In this document: one piece after another, positions 1 through 11,746 of the stretch
How the letters are laid out: the number at the start of each line of letters is the position of its first letter
Position numbering within the stretch: the stretch's first letter is position 1
Assembly: GCF_022965805.1 (NCBI RefSeq)
Contig: NW_027330944.1
Coordinates: 124,001 to 188,000 of the forward strand
From: Primulina eburnea
Taxonomy: Eukaryota > Streptophyta > Magnoliopsida > Lamiales > Gesneriaceae
Direction of reading: 5' to 3'
Length of the DNA stretch: 64,000 nucleotides
The notes under the pieces: model-generated
What the model was told of the DNA's origin: nothing
Databases searched by the model: none
What the model saw: only the letters and a program-made list of their open reading frames with translations
Made by a program: the position numbers and the translations under genes

Positions 1-166
1 CAACCCACCCAAATAGTAAAGATCCAGCATCTGAAGTAAGAGAATAAATTAACCAAGCCCATGAGGAAGAAGTCCGACTAGAGAGATACAGTGATGCAGA
101 GGCCGCCTGGAAAGAACCCCTGAAACCACCACATCATCCAGCAGACACAGATATAATAACTGAAGC

Positions 167-200
167 GGCGGGCAAGGAGAACCTGCAGTAAACGCCCGCC
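167..200 (-). other. 3'UTR hairpin of copy A
   Basis: A perfect 7-bp inverted repeat, GGCGGGC / GCCCGCC, closes a 20-nt loop that contains CTGCAG. The same structure sits at the same place in the 3'UTR of D, E, G, H, I, J and K. The RNA strand is the - strand. A role in recognition by the ORF2 protein is inference. Confidence 0.7.
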
Positions 201-329
201 AGGAACTCGAGAAGGACCAAAGAGTAGCACCAACAGGAAAAGTGCTGAAGACCATCCGAAACAAGAAGTAACATATTACAAGATATAGAGGGAGAAATAG
301 AGCCAAAAGGAAGAAGGGTCTGCAAATGG

Positions 330-2572
330 CTAAGAACATCTGTATCTCAGGTAGGGGAGTCCTGAAATATGAGAGCGAGCAAGGGTGGAGATGTGGCTAG
401 GAAGGGAAGGACCTAACTCTAAGGAATACTGCTTAAGGGTTTGAGCCCTCGCCGTCAAAGCATCCGCCACCGAATTACCCTCCCGGAAAATATGAGATAT
501 ATGGAACGTATGCCCCCTCAAGAGAATCAAAATCCAAGAAACAATATGATCCAAACCCCAACAGCACCGACGGGACCGAATTATCTGAATGGAAGTCTGA
601 GAGTCAAGCTCAATCCAAAGAGGGAAAAAAGAAAGATCAGAACAAAGGATAAGACCCCTCCAAACCGCCCAAAGTTCTGCCCGAAGAGAAGACCCAACTC
701 TAATGAACTCACTGAATGAAAGAAGAAGGACCTAACTCTAAGGAATACTGCTTAAGGGTTTGAGCCCTCGCCGCCAAAGCATCCGCCACCGAATTACCCT
801 CTCGGAAAATATGAGATATATGGAACGTATGCCCCCTCAAGAGAATCAAAATCCAAGAAAAAATATGATCCAAACCCCAACAGCACCGACGGGACCGAAT
901 TATCTGAATGGAAGTCTGAGAGTCAAGCTCAATCCAAAGAGGGAAAAAAGAAAGATCAGAACAAAGGATAAGACCCCTCCAAACCGCCCAAAGTTCTGCC
1001 CGGAGAGAAGACCCAGCTCTAATGAACTCACTGAATGAAATAAGAACCCGCTCGGAGTCATCACGCACCAACAGAAGAATCTCCAAGGTAGCCTCTCGAA
1101 CTCCTATCAACATTCAAATTAAAACACCCCGAAGGCGGACGAAGCCAACGTACAATCGCCGTCCTACTAACTCTATGAAAAACAACCGATATACCCAGCA
1201 ATCTCGTCGCATGAGAAACACCCACCCAATGGTGGGCCTTGACAATATGCGCAGCATGGGCGAGGCGCAAGTAAGACAAAATCTGAGACTTCACAGTCTT
1301 GGCAGATATTGTGAACTGACGGTACTTCGAATCATTACGAGCCGTCCATAAAAGCCACATCACAATAAAAGACAGAAACTCCTTCACATGGCCGCCGGGT
1401 GTCCAGCGAGGATTCCTCTTCCAAGCACTGAGAAACAAAGAGAATCCCTAGCGTGGGGAATCCGGACACGGAAAATAGCCCCAAAAAGTGCCGGACGGAT
1501 CGAGCAATGGGGCTATCGAGGAAAATGTGAGTGAATGTCTCCGACATATCACAACACTGGCATCGGGACGCTAACTCAAAGCCACGACACAGGAGTACAT
1601 CATCGGCCGGGAGCCATTGATGCCAAAACCTTCAAAGGAAGAATGACATGGTAGGTATCAACCGGCTACCCCAGCAAGGAGTCAAAATATCAGAAGACTG
1701 GGCTCTCAAGCGGACAAGCTCCCACAAAGATTTCAACGAAAAAGCACCGTCAGGACTGTAAATCCAAAGAGCAACATTAGGCTCACCAGAGGCGATGGGA
1801 ACTAGAGAAATCGCCTCAGCCATCAAAGGGGCAACAACCGAGCAGAGAAGATCAAAATCCCAATCCCCCTAAGAAATAAAATGTGATATACGAGCACTAC
1901 GGCCCCCTCTAATCTCACTCTGGCTCGACGCGGGGGTATCCCCGAACAAAATATCGTGCCAAAATGAAACATTGCCCAGGCCAACCCGCCAGCGGATACC
2001 AGGCTCCGCCCGAGGCCGAATATGAAGGAGGAGACACCAAATAGGTGATATGGAACCAGTAAAGGGTGCACAGATAGGGTGCACCACGCGACAGTGTTTC
2101 TGCATAAAAAATTTGGCCTAGAGGGAAGATCCTTGCCAAAATCGAAACCACAATTTGATGGAGAAGCTTTCCACATGATCTTTCATTCAGCGGAAACCAA
2201 GACCCACCTAAAGAACAGGGAGGCAAGCCCGATACCATCGGGTCCAATGCCATCTCTTTTCCAAGGGTCTAGATCCCCACAGAAAGGCATTAAAAGTATG
2301 CTCAAACTTCTCCATAACTGCTAATGGTGGCTGGAGCACCTGAAACAAATAGATCGGCATCGAGAGGAGCACACTACGGATAAGAGTCATGCGACTCCCC
2401 TGAGAAAGTGTCCTGATCTCCCAACCCTCAAGTCGTCTCCTAACCGACTGTAAGAGGGGCTCAAAAAGAACACACCCAATTACCGCGGAACAAGGGAACT
2501 CCAAGGTACATGAGCGGCAAGTGACCCTCCACAAACCGGGTAATACGCAAAAGCCGAGAGCGGAGACGCGCG
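330..2572 (-). pseudogene. LINE ORF2 remnant (RT C-terminal part, zf-RVT, RNase H), copy A
   Basis: The reading frame is broken into pieces that still align with the C-terminal two thirds of ORF2 in the other copies. About 2208-2534 encodes the region just after the RT palm. About 1823-2176 and 1632-1826 encode the linker. About 1335-1547 encodes the zf-RVT zinc-binding region, and about 330-1140 encodes RNase H, ending in the conserved C-terminal motif GLPYLRYRCS and a TAG at 330-332. The endonuclease and RT catalytic parts are missing because of 5' truncation. Several frameshifts and a 319-bp tandem duplication (not a multiple of three) rule out function. Confidence 0.9.
405..1042. repeat. 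319-bp direct tandem duplication inside ORF2 remnant of copy A
   Basis: Two adjacent, nearly identical copies lie at about 405-723 and 724-1042, offset by 319 bp. They cover the C-terminal RNase H codons of ORF2 and differ by only a few substitutions. No other LINE copy in the window has this duplication. Because 319 is not divisible by three it shifts the frame. The near identity means it arose recently compared with the other lesions in copy A. Confidence 0.9.
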
Positions 2573-2605
2573 GAGGGTTTAGGGTTTAGGGTTTAAGGTT
2601 TTTTT
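2573..2605 (+). repeat. Telomere repeats plus short poly(T), between A and B
   Basis: About three TTTAGGG units, the last altered to TTTAAGG, are followed by 7 T. The T run is the poly(A) tail of copy B on the opposite strand. It is the shortest tail in the window. Confidence 0.85.
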
Positions 2606-3292
2606 ATAATAGAAAATACCGCCGGAAGCAGGGGGTTAGGCAGACCCCTACCTGTATATATCATCAAAACAACAATACAAGATAACACCTTAAGAGAGGA
2701 GGATGAAACCAAACCTCTCTAAAGGCTAGTCATACACAACATAAAAACAAAGACCTAGGGTGGCAAATACACGAGCCAAAAGCTAATCCCTAAGTGAAAT
2801 GCATAATACAAAAGAAAACAAATGAACATCGCTAGATACATGAAAACAAATCGAAACTTATGTAAAGAGTAATGATCCAGCTCAGAAATAGGTGCTAAAG
2901 ACCACCAATGGTACCCATCTCTGAGCTATCTGTCAATGTAAGGCCAAACAGAAAAGAACATCCTAATACGAGATCGATCAGCTGTACAGGATCCCGCAGT
3001 CAAAATAGTAATCAGCTGGAAAATCACTATACAAAAACAGTCGAAGCACCAAAATAAGACCGCAATCCAGCTCAAACCAGAGAATCTCCAAGACCTAAGA
3101 AGAGAGTGACAACGGCCTGAGCTCATAATGTCAGAAATGAAAGCATGAATCGCATGACCGTGACTCGGATAAAAGAGACAACCAAGAGAGAACATCCAGA
3201 GCCACCAAAGCACGCAGAAAAATATATCACAGAGTATTCCCGACATGAATGGAGCCCCGAGTCTGAAGTCAAGCCCGAGACCACCTGGCCCA
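2606..3292 (-). mobile_element. LINE copy B, 3'UTR-only fragment
   Basis: A severely 5'-truncated insertion. It begins with the conserved LINE 3' end (CACCGCCGG-type block, then GGGGGTTAGGCAGACCCCTA on the + strand at about 2620-2653) and extends only into the 3'UTR, matching the J and K 3'UTRs. It contains no coding sequence. Its truncated 5' end passes into TTTAGGG-like repeats near 3292. The last ~30 bases before the repeats do not match J well, so the exact end is uncertain. Confidence 0.85.
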
Positions 3293-3330
3293 AGGGTTTA
3301 GGGTTTGGGGTTTGGGGTTTAGGGGGTTAG
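3293..3330 (+). repeat. Telomere repeats with GGGGTTT variants
   Basis: TTTAGGG and TTTGGGG units. The last five bases, GTTAG (3326-3330), are repeated at 6193-6197 on the far side of the LTR-like insertion and serve as its target-site duplication. Confidence 0.85.
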
Positions 3331-6192
3331 TGTAAGGTCCAAAATTAGACGACGTAATCCAACTGCATGCGAATCTAAGAAATTATGGAAAATGAGTAAT
3401 TAATTTATTTTAATTGCTAATTAATTATGTGACATACATGTTTATTTGCGAAATGAGATTTAATTGTCATCATGCATAAAACTGTATTTTAAGGATTATT
3501 CAAGCGACGATCGAGGAACGGGGACCGAGGGCTGAAGAAAATGTAAATCATAAGTCTTAAAAGCTCCCTACTATATATGAATATTTTTATTAAATAATTA
3601 TTTTTAATTATTTAAAATATGGTCGATGTTTTTTTTAGTATTTTTGAAAATAAGGGGTTTTGAGATGATTTTATACGCCGATATGTAAATTTTATCGGTA
3701 TTGGTTTTTCAACTAAAATGCGAGCTTTTTAGCAACCCGGCTATTAAATTCACATTTTTAATTAAAGAAAACTTTGTTATTATTTTAATTGATCCTAAAT
3801 AGACTAATGAGCCTAATTTAGTGGCTTATTAGGCCTAAAGTCTAGATTAGGGATTAATTACTATTTAAAGTGTAAAAAAGATTTCCAAACCCCACACAAT
3901 TCAAACAAACACACGGCCACCACTTTTCAAATCTGAAAAATCCTCCAACTCTCTCTCCAAATCACGGCTGCACACACAAGGAGATTTGGAGAGGATTTCT
4001 TGTGCAATTTTCGAAAGTTCTAGCAATATCAAGCCACCGCCGCGTCCCGTTCTTCGTCGTCAACGGATATTCGAGCGTAAACTACGCAAAGGCACACCCT
4101 AATCTCCTTTTCTCATCCATCATATCATATTATTGTTTGAATATTTGAATGCATGAAGAACACGGAAATCGTTTTCGATATTTACGGTTTATGGCATGTA
4201 CAAGAGTAAATTCATGTTCCTATGCTGTGAACAAAGAAAACAAAAAAAAAAGAACCGATACTTTGCTGTCAAAGGTGGGTGATCGGGTTCCATGAAAAAA
4301 AAAGGATTTGGCTTGGTCTTGGCTTGGGCCAGGGCTCGGCTAGAGTCTGTTAGGGGTCAGGGAGGAGACCTTGCCAAGCAAGGCTCTACCCGAGAGGCTT
4401 TTCTGCCTTGCGCAGACTTCAGTGTTTGCGCAAGAGGCGTGGGGCTTGGCCTGGGGTTCAAGGGCTGGGTCAGGGTACATCCTAAGAGTCCTAGGCGACT
4501 GTTGGAGGGGTAGGTTAGAGGTTCAAGTCGTGGGCTAGAGTTCTAGACACCAAAACATAGAGTCCGAGTGCATTGAAACTCTCGGCCAGCTTATAGGTGT
4601 ATTGGGGACCTTCGTTTTTGGCCTTAAGTTGGGTTCCTCGATGAAGTTAAGGGTCTAGTATGGTAATTACGATGTTGTGCAAGTTTTGGACCAACATGGT
4701 TCGGGGGTAACTCGATAAAATTAAGAGATGGCTCGGGGTCGAAGTTTAGGTGTCAAATAAGGTTTAAAAATAAAGAAAATTTGGAAAACGGCTCACGGGG
4801 GTCGAGTCATGATCCATAAGGGCTAAAATAATATAAAAAGACTAAATTTAGAATTTAGGAATTTTATATTAAAGTTTGGTATTTTTTCGGGATTAAAACA
4901 CCGTTCAAATAATTAAGAAAAGATAATTGAAAAAGTCTAAGTTTTAAGCCAAATAAAATTATGAAAAATTCACGTAAGCTTAAATAATTATTTGGGACGT
5001 GTTAGAGTAATAAAATCAAGAAAAAAAGTCGAAAACGTAAAATGTCGAGTCTAGGGGTAAAACAGTCTTTTTACACCTAGAAATTTGTAAAGGTCATGGC
5101 AGTGCCCGAATTGCTGTTTTATGTTATTATGATGATTTTGAAATGTTTATGAATTTCTCATGATTAAATTATGATTTTTAAATGTCTAAGGAATTTTCAT
5201 GATTTAAGAAGACATTTAAAATACATGTTGCATGCTTGGTTTCAAAATGAAAATGTTATGTTATGCACGATTTTTGAAGGAAGTGAAGTGATTGTGACTA
5301 GTTCGTTAATAGTGGCGATATCGTGAGGGTGATGGTCCCAGTGGGAGCCCGACGATCGTGTTTCCATTATTACGAACAAGAGGTTAAGAGTTTATGAGGT
5401 TTTGAGGTAAGGATAGGAATGTAGTGAGGGGAAAAGCCCATTGGGAGCCCCGACGATCGTATTTCTATTCGATTCATGTTAGGCCAGGGCCCAGTTGACC
5501 GGTGAGAGTGTTGCTGGTGTGCCCCGCCGCCCAGTACTGTGGTTATATTTCTGATGGATCTATCGTCATGTCATGTCATGTGAGGAAAGTCACAATTAAC
5601 GATCTGAATTCAACAAGGGATAAAGAAAGAGGAAAAATGTTATGATTATGTCAAAAAAGATTTTTGACATGTTGAGGAAAAATGTTAATGTTATGCATAT
5701 CATGAAATGTTATTTTTACTTAAAAGTATTTTTCACCGTTATATGTTGACTGTATTATGTATTACTCGTTATAAAGATTATGGTGTGTTGAGTCTTTAGA
5801 CTCACTAGGTGTTTCTGAGGGAGGTCTTGATGAGTGATACTACTGGACTGATGCCGCACACAACCCGAGGACCAGCGCTACATTTTCCGCATTATGATTT
5901 AAGTTTTACGTTAAAGATTTTAAGACTATTTATTTATGCTTTGAGAGGTTTTTGAGAGTTTAGTATGAGCTATAATTTTCAACCTTTACTGCTTTTTAGG
6001 TTTGGTAAAACGTTTTATGATTTCTGGTTTGACTTTTCCCCTTTCAATTTTCAAATACTAGTTGGATGATTTATTTTAAAATGGTGCAAGATTATTTTAT
6101 GAACATGGGCATGCAATGACCGAAATTATGAGGGTTTTAAAAAAAAAATTTTTACTAGTACTTTTAAAGAAATAAAAGATGAGGACGTTAGA
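3331..6192. mobile_element. Solo-LTR-like insertion (2862 bp) in telomere repeats
   Basis: An AT-rich, non-coding block unlike the LINEs. It starts TGTAAGGTCC and ends GGACGTTAGA. The ends are imperfect inverted repeats, and the expected terminal CA reads GA. It is flanked by GTTAG on both sides (3326-3330 and 6193-6197), a 5-bp duplication as made by LTR-retrotransposon integrases. There is no gag-pol, so it looks like a solo LTR, probably of a Ty3/gypsy element by length and end sequence. Two imperfect repeats of a TGGGAGCCC...GACGATCGT motif lie near 5340-5460. GTTAG also occurs in telomere repeats, so the duplication alone is not proof. Confidence 0.7.
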
Positions 6193-6727
6193 GTTAGGGT
6201 TTAGGGGTTTTGGGGTTGGGGTTTGGGGTTTCGGGATTTAGGGTTTAGGGTTTTTTTTTGGGGTATAGGGGGTTAGGGTTTAGGGTTTCGGGTTAGGGGT
6301 TTCGGGTTTAGGGGTTAGGGTCTAGGGTCTAGGGTTTAGGGTTTTTTTTTTAGAGTTTAGGGTCCAGGGTCTTGGGTCTTGGGTCTGGGGTCTAGGGTCT
6401 GGGGTTTAGGGTTTTAGGGTGTAGGGTTTGGGCTTTAGGGTTTGGGGTTTCGGGTTTAGGGTTTAGGGTTTAGGGTTTCGGGTTTCGGGTTTAGGGTTTA
6501 GGGTTTAGGGGTTCGGGGTTCGGGGTTCGGGTTTAGGGTTTAGGGTTTAGGGTTTAGGGTTTTTTTTTTTTTAGGGTTTAGGGTCTAGGGTCTAGGGTCT
6601 CGGGTCTCGGGTCTCGGGTCTCGGGTCTGGGGTGAGGGTTAGGGTTTAGGGTTTAGGGGTTAGGGGTTAGGGGTTAGGGTTTAGGGTTTAGGGTTTAGGG
6701 TTTTTTTTTTTTTTTTTTTTTTTTTTT
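6193..6727 (+). repeat. Long degenerate telomere-repeat tract with internal T-runs
   Basis: About 510 bp of TTTAGGG and variants. Local clusters are TCTAGGG, TCTCGGG, TTCGGGG, TTTCGGG and GGGGTTA. Three internal T-runs (6251-6259, 6342-6351, 6560-6572) each start right after GGG. The tract ends in 27 T (6701-6727), the tail of copy C. It is the longest telomeric block in the window and one of the two most varied. Confidence 0.95.
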
Positions 6728-7312
6728 CCGGAAAACACCGCCGGATGCGGGGGGGTTAGGCGGACCCCTACCTGTACATATCCACAAAATCAACAGTAAC
6801 AAAATACAGAATACAGAATAAAAAACCTAAAAGAGAAGGTGGAGAAAACCAAAACCTCCTCAAAAAGGCTAAAGCAGTAGAAACATAAAAACAAAGCAAC
6901 CTAGGGAAGGAATTACAAAAGCAAAACGAACCCTAGAAGACTACCAAATAAGCGCCAACAACTAATAAAACACGAGAAGCTCTATGAACCACAAACGAAA
7001 GATGACAAAATGATAACGGCGAGATGATCGCAGAGTCCATGCAAACACGTTCATCCCGGAGCTATCATCCTGTAGAATCCAATCTGGCAATGTAAATATA
7101 ATCTGGTAGCTGACAACTGTACCAAACCCACTAGTCAAAAGAAATTCTGGCCAGGAAATCACTATACAATGGAGATCACTGAGCAAGATATAGATCGCAA
7201 TCCCGCCAGAACACAAGATATCCAGCATCTGAATCAAAAGAACGGAGAGCTCGATCCCATAAAGTAGGAGTCTGACGAACATGGCATGAAAACCAGAGGA
7301 TCCCGGAAGCTA

Positions 7313-7702
7313 TCACCCTGGTAAATCGAATCTGATAACGAGATGAAGCCCACCAGTCAAAAGAAGACCTGGCCTGGAAGTCACTGTACAAAGGCGATCA
7401 AAGAACAAAAAGTAGATCGCAATCCAGCCAGAACAAAAAAGATCCACCATCCAAAGCAAGCGAATAAAGTGATAAAGCCCATGAAGTATAAGTCTGACTA
7501 AAGTCGCAACAATGCAGAGGTTCATCCAGAAAGAACCCCTGAACCACCACAACCTCCAGCAAATACCTATGCAAGAACTGAAGCAGCGGGCAAGGAGAAC
7601 CCCGGACAAACACATCATGTTCCAGTGTCTGGGCCCACTAGCACAGAGCAAATGAGAATGACAAACAAACTCCCAGAGCAATAAACCTGCAATAAAATAC
7701 AT

Positions 7703-7750
<48 letters not shown>

Positions 7751-10700
7751 CCTGAGTAAATGAGCCCTCGCCGCCAAGGCATCCGCCACTGAATTCCCTT
7801 CCCGGTAAATATGCGATAGATGAACTGAACGCCCCCTCATCAGCAAAAGAATCCGTGTAACAATATGCTCAAGACCCCAAGTACACCGGCGGGAGCGAAG
7901 TATAAGAAGAGATATACGAGAGTCAGTCTCAATCCAAAGAGGGAAGAAATGAAGATCAGAAGAAATGAGAAGACCCCTCCAAATAGCCCAAAGTTCTGCC
8001 CGGATATTGGTCCCAACTCCAATGAACTCACTGAAAGAAACCAGCACCTGACCAGAGGAGTCACGAACAACACCACCAACAGTAGAAGCTCCAGGACTAC
8101 CTCTCGAACTCCCATCCACATTCAGTTTGAAGCACCCAACCGGCGGTCTCAACCAACGGACAATCGCCATTTTATGAACCCTGCGCAAATCAACAAAAAA
8201 CCCCAGCGACCTCGCAGCATGCAAAACACCACGCCAGTGCATGGGCTTAACAGTAGACGCAGCGTGAGCAAGACGTAAATAGGACAAAACCTGAGACTTA
8301 ACAGTCTCCCCAGAAATGTGCAAATGACGGTGTTTCGCATCATTCCTAGCTGTCCAGAGAAACCATAAAACAATGAAAGGCAAAAACTCCTTCACGTGGC
8401 CTCTAGGTGTCCACCCCGGATGCCTCTTCCAAGCACTGAGGAAGAGTCTGAAATCACTAGTAAGGGGAATACGGACACGAAAAACAGCCCCAAAAAAATG
8501 CCATACAGATCTGGCAATAGGGCTGTCAATGAAAATGTGCGTGAATGTCTCAGGCATCTCACAGCACTGACATTTAGACGCCAACTCGAAACCACGATGC
8601 TGGAGAACATCGTCAACTGGAAGCCATTGATGCCAAAACCTCCATAGGAAGAAAGACATAGTAGGCCTCAGCCAACTGCCCCAGCAAGGAGTGAATATAT
8701 CAGAAACTTGGTCTCTCAGGCGGACAAGCTCCCAAGCGGATTTCAGCGAAAAAACACCGTCAGAACTATGCACCCAAATGGCCAAATCGGGCTCACCCAA
8801 TGCAATAGGGACCAGAGCAATAGTCTCAGCAACAGAGGGAGGAACAACTGAACAGAGAAAATCAAAATCCCAAACCCCATCTGAAATAAAGTGAGAAACA
8901 CGGACACCCCGATCCCCCCGAACCGGTAACTGACTAGATAATGGAACATCACCACACCAGGTATCATCCCAAAAATTAACATCTCCCATCCCAAGTCTCC
9001 ATCGAATGCCAGATTCAGCACGAGGCCTAATCTTAAGCAAACGACGCCAAGTGGGAGAAATGAACCCAACAGATGAAACACAAGCTGGATGCACCAACTG
9101 GCAGTATTTTCTCATCATGAATTTGGCCCATAGGGATGAACCTTGACGAAAACGAAACCATAATTTAATGGAGAAGCTTTCCACAATATCTTTGAGCCTG
9201 CGAAATCCAGACCCCCTTCAGAGACAGGAAGACATGCACGAGACCACCTCGCCCAATGCCATTTCTTATCCAAGGATCTGGACCCCCACAAGAAACCATT
9301 GAAAACATTCTCGAGCCTCTCCATAACTGCCAGAGGTGGCTGGACTACCTGGAACATGTAAATGGGAACCGAAAGGAGAACACTCCTAAGGAGGGTCATA
9401 CGACTCCCCGGGGAAAGAGTTTTAAGCTCCCAACCCTCCAACTTCTTACTCACCATCTGCACCAGGGGATCAAAAAGAGAGCAAACTCTATTCCCACGAA
9501 ACAAAGGAACTCCAAGGTATTTGATAGGAAAATGACCCTCCCCAAACCCAGTGATGCGAAGGAGACGGGAACGAGTACGACCAGAACACCTCGGAGGCAA
9601 AATAATGACGCTCTTAAATGCATTCACCAACTGCCCCGAGCACTTTTCATAGTGATGCAAAAAATCCATGAGATTGTTCATCTCACGAGTCCCACCAGTG
9701 GCAAAAATAATGATATCATCAGCATAAGCCAGGTGGGAAATAGGGAGATCACAACCAGATCGGTACCTAATCGCAGGAAACTGACGATAAAGACGATCCA
9801 GACCACGCGAAAGGTACTCAGCCCCTAGAATGAAAAGAAGCGGGGACAAAGGGTCGCCCTGCCGGAGACCCCTAGTGGATCCAAAGAATCCGGTGAGTGA
9901 ACCATTGATATTAACTGAAAATTGGCAATGAGAAATGCAGGCAGATATCATCGACACAACCTGCTCTGAAAAGCCATAATGCCTCAAAACATCCAACAGA
10001 AAAGACCATTGGACCCTATCATAGGCTTTGGCCATATCCAATTTCAAAATGACATTGCCACCACGGGTGGGGAGAGAAAGACTATGAGTAAGCTCTTGAG
10101 CAAGGAGGATATTATCCGAAATCACCCTCCCTGGAACAAAGCCACTCTGATTCCACGAAACAAGCCTCTACGCCACCACCTTCAATCGAGCATACAAAAG
10201 TTTTGAAATTATCTTATTGGTCACATTACACAAGCTGATAGGACGAAAGTCCGACCAAGCCTGAGCACCCATGACTTTGGGAATCAAGGTGATCGTGGTG
10301 GCAGTGAACCCCTGTGGCATGGGACTACCCCGAAAGAAATCAAGAACCGCATCCAAAACATCCTGATGGACAATCTCCCAGCAATGCTGAAAGAAGGCCG
10401 AAGAGAAACCATCAGGCCCCGCCACACTATCACGATGTATGGAGAAAACAGTCGCCCGCACCTCCTCCAAAGAAGGGGGGGGCAGCAATATTGGCGTTCT
10501 CCAAATCCGAGATCACCAAGGGGAAGTCAGAAAAATCTGGGCAAGAAAGCACAAAAGGATCCCCAGTAAGCAGGTTTTGAAAAAAGGCGGCCCCAGACTG
10601 CTGAATAAGATCAGGGGAAGTAAGGCAAGAGCCATTATCCCAAATACGGAAAATTTTATTAGCCACCCGTTTTTTCTTGACCATATTGTGGAAGAGTTTG

Positions 10701-11746
10701 GTGTTCCTCTCACCATCCTCTAACCACCTACAAGCGGCTTTTTGCCGCCAAAAATCCGCCTCCATGGCGGTAACTCGAGCAAGATCGGCATTGCAATTGG
10801 ACAAAGAAGTCCAATGCAAATCCGAAGGATCAGCCTCGCAAACTGCCTCAGCAACCCGGACAGCCTGCTCCGCCTCCGCAAGTTTGGCAAAAAGATCACC
10901 AAAAACACCCTTGTTCCACCACTTCAGATGGCTCTTCAGGCGCTTCAATTTCACAAAAAGACGGTGCATGCCATTCAAATGACACGGCAAATTCCAATTA
11001 AGCCGCACCGTCTGCAAAAAACCATGGTGCCTGAGCCACATGCTCTGAAAGCGAAAAGAAGTCGGCCCACTAGCAAAAACCGGGACTGACACAAAAAGAG
11101 GACAATGATCAGAGACTGTACGAATGAGGTGCTCCACACGAATAGAATGAAAATGGTCACCCCAATCAACAGACACAAAAACCCGATCAAGACGCTTCCA
11201 AATGGTCTTGTTCGTCCACGTGAACGAAGACCCCTCAAAACCAGCATCCACTAACCCAGAATCCAAAATAAAATGATTAAATTCTTCCATGGGAAGTAAC
11301 CGCCCACCAGAAGAGCCCAAACACTCAGACGAATTTCTAACTACATTAAAGTCGCCTCCAACAAGCCAAGGACCCTGATCAGGCTTAACCTGAAGCAAAG
11401 AAGTCCAGAGCTGTCTGCGCTCAATGTAGTCACACTTAGCATAAACAAAGGAGCAAAAAACAGTGGTCGGCAAAAAACTAGCAGAAACCCGGAAGTGAAG
11501 GAATTGAGTGTGATCAAGGAGACACTCAACCATCACATCCTCAGCAAAGAAAACCCAGATATGACCCGAGGAGTTCGATATAACTCAAGAAAAACCAAAA
11601 CGACGAGTCATAAACCGAACATCCAGATCAATCATGGGTTCCAAAATAGCCAAGATCTTGACTCTCTTTTCTTTAACATGGGCATGAAGCCTTTGTTGAG
11701 ACTCCGAGCTCCGGAGCCCCCTGACATTCCATATGAGAAAATTCAT
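7313..11746 (-). pseudogene. LINE ORF2 (endonuclease, RT, zf-RVT, RNase H), copy C, broken
   Basis: ORF2 starts at the ATG (11746) that overlaps the ORF1 stop. Endonuclease, RT (YADD near 9730), zf-RVT (near 8590-8670) and RNase H (near 7770-8130) are all recognisable. Lesions compared with copy E: a CGA-to-TGA nonsense change at 11585-11587; one extra G in a G run near 10475-10482; a GAG-to-TAG nonsense change at 10168-10170; a one-base deletion near 9209; and loss of the last ~25 codons and the normal stop by a deletion at the (TA)n tract, so the frame runs through an Ile-Tyr repeat into the 3'UTR and ends at 7313. It is not functional. Confidence 0.93.
7705..7747. repeat. (TA)n microsatellite at deletion point in copy C
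   Basis: About 43 bp of TA dinucleotide. Copies E, G and I have shorter AT tracts at the same 3'UTR position (17948-17968 in E), followed by ~120 bp that is missing in C. The repeat has expanded and marks the deletion that fused the 3'UTR to ORF2. Confidence 0.9.

Larger units (their letters stand above)
1..2572 (-). mobile_element. LINE copy A, 5'-truncated, runs off the left edge
   Basis: This is the 3' half of a plant L1-type LINE on the - strand. Positions 1-329 are 3'UTR with the conserved hairpin, and 330-2572 is decayed ORF2. The 5' end is cut inside the reverse transcriptase domain at about 2572, where the LINE sequence passes directly into TTTAGGG repeats. The 3' end and poly(A) lie outside the window. 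By sequence it is closest to copy J. It is the most damaged long copy, with several frameshifts and an internal tandem duplication. 5' truncation fits incomplete reverse transcription. Confidence 0.9.

Noticed and set aside
4292..4513. A 73-codon frame within the LTR-like insertion
   Set aside because: Short, compositionally biased and without recognisable domain; the block is best explained as non-coding LTR.
6193..6727. Interpretation as a CRISPR-like or other spacer-repeat array
   Set aside because: The units are continuous plant telomere heptamers with no spacers, in clearly plant nuclear DNA.
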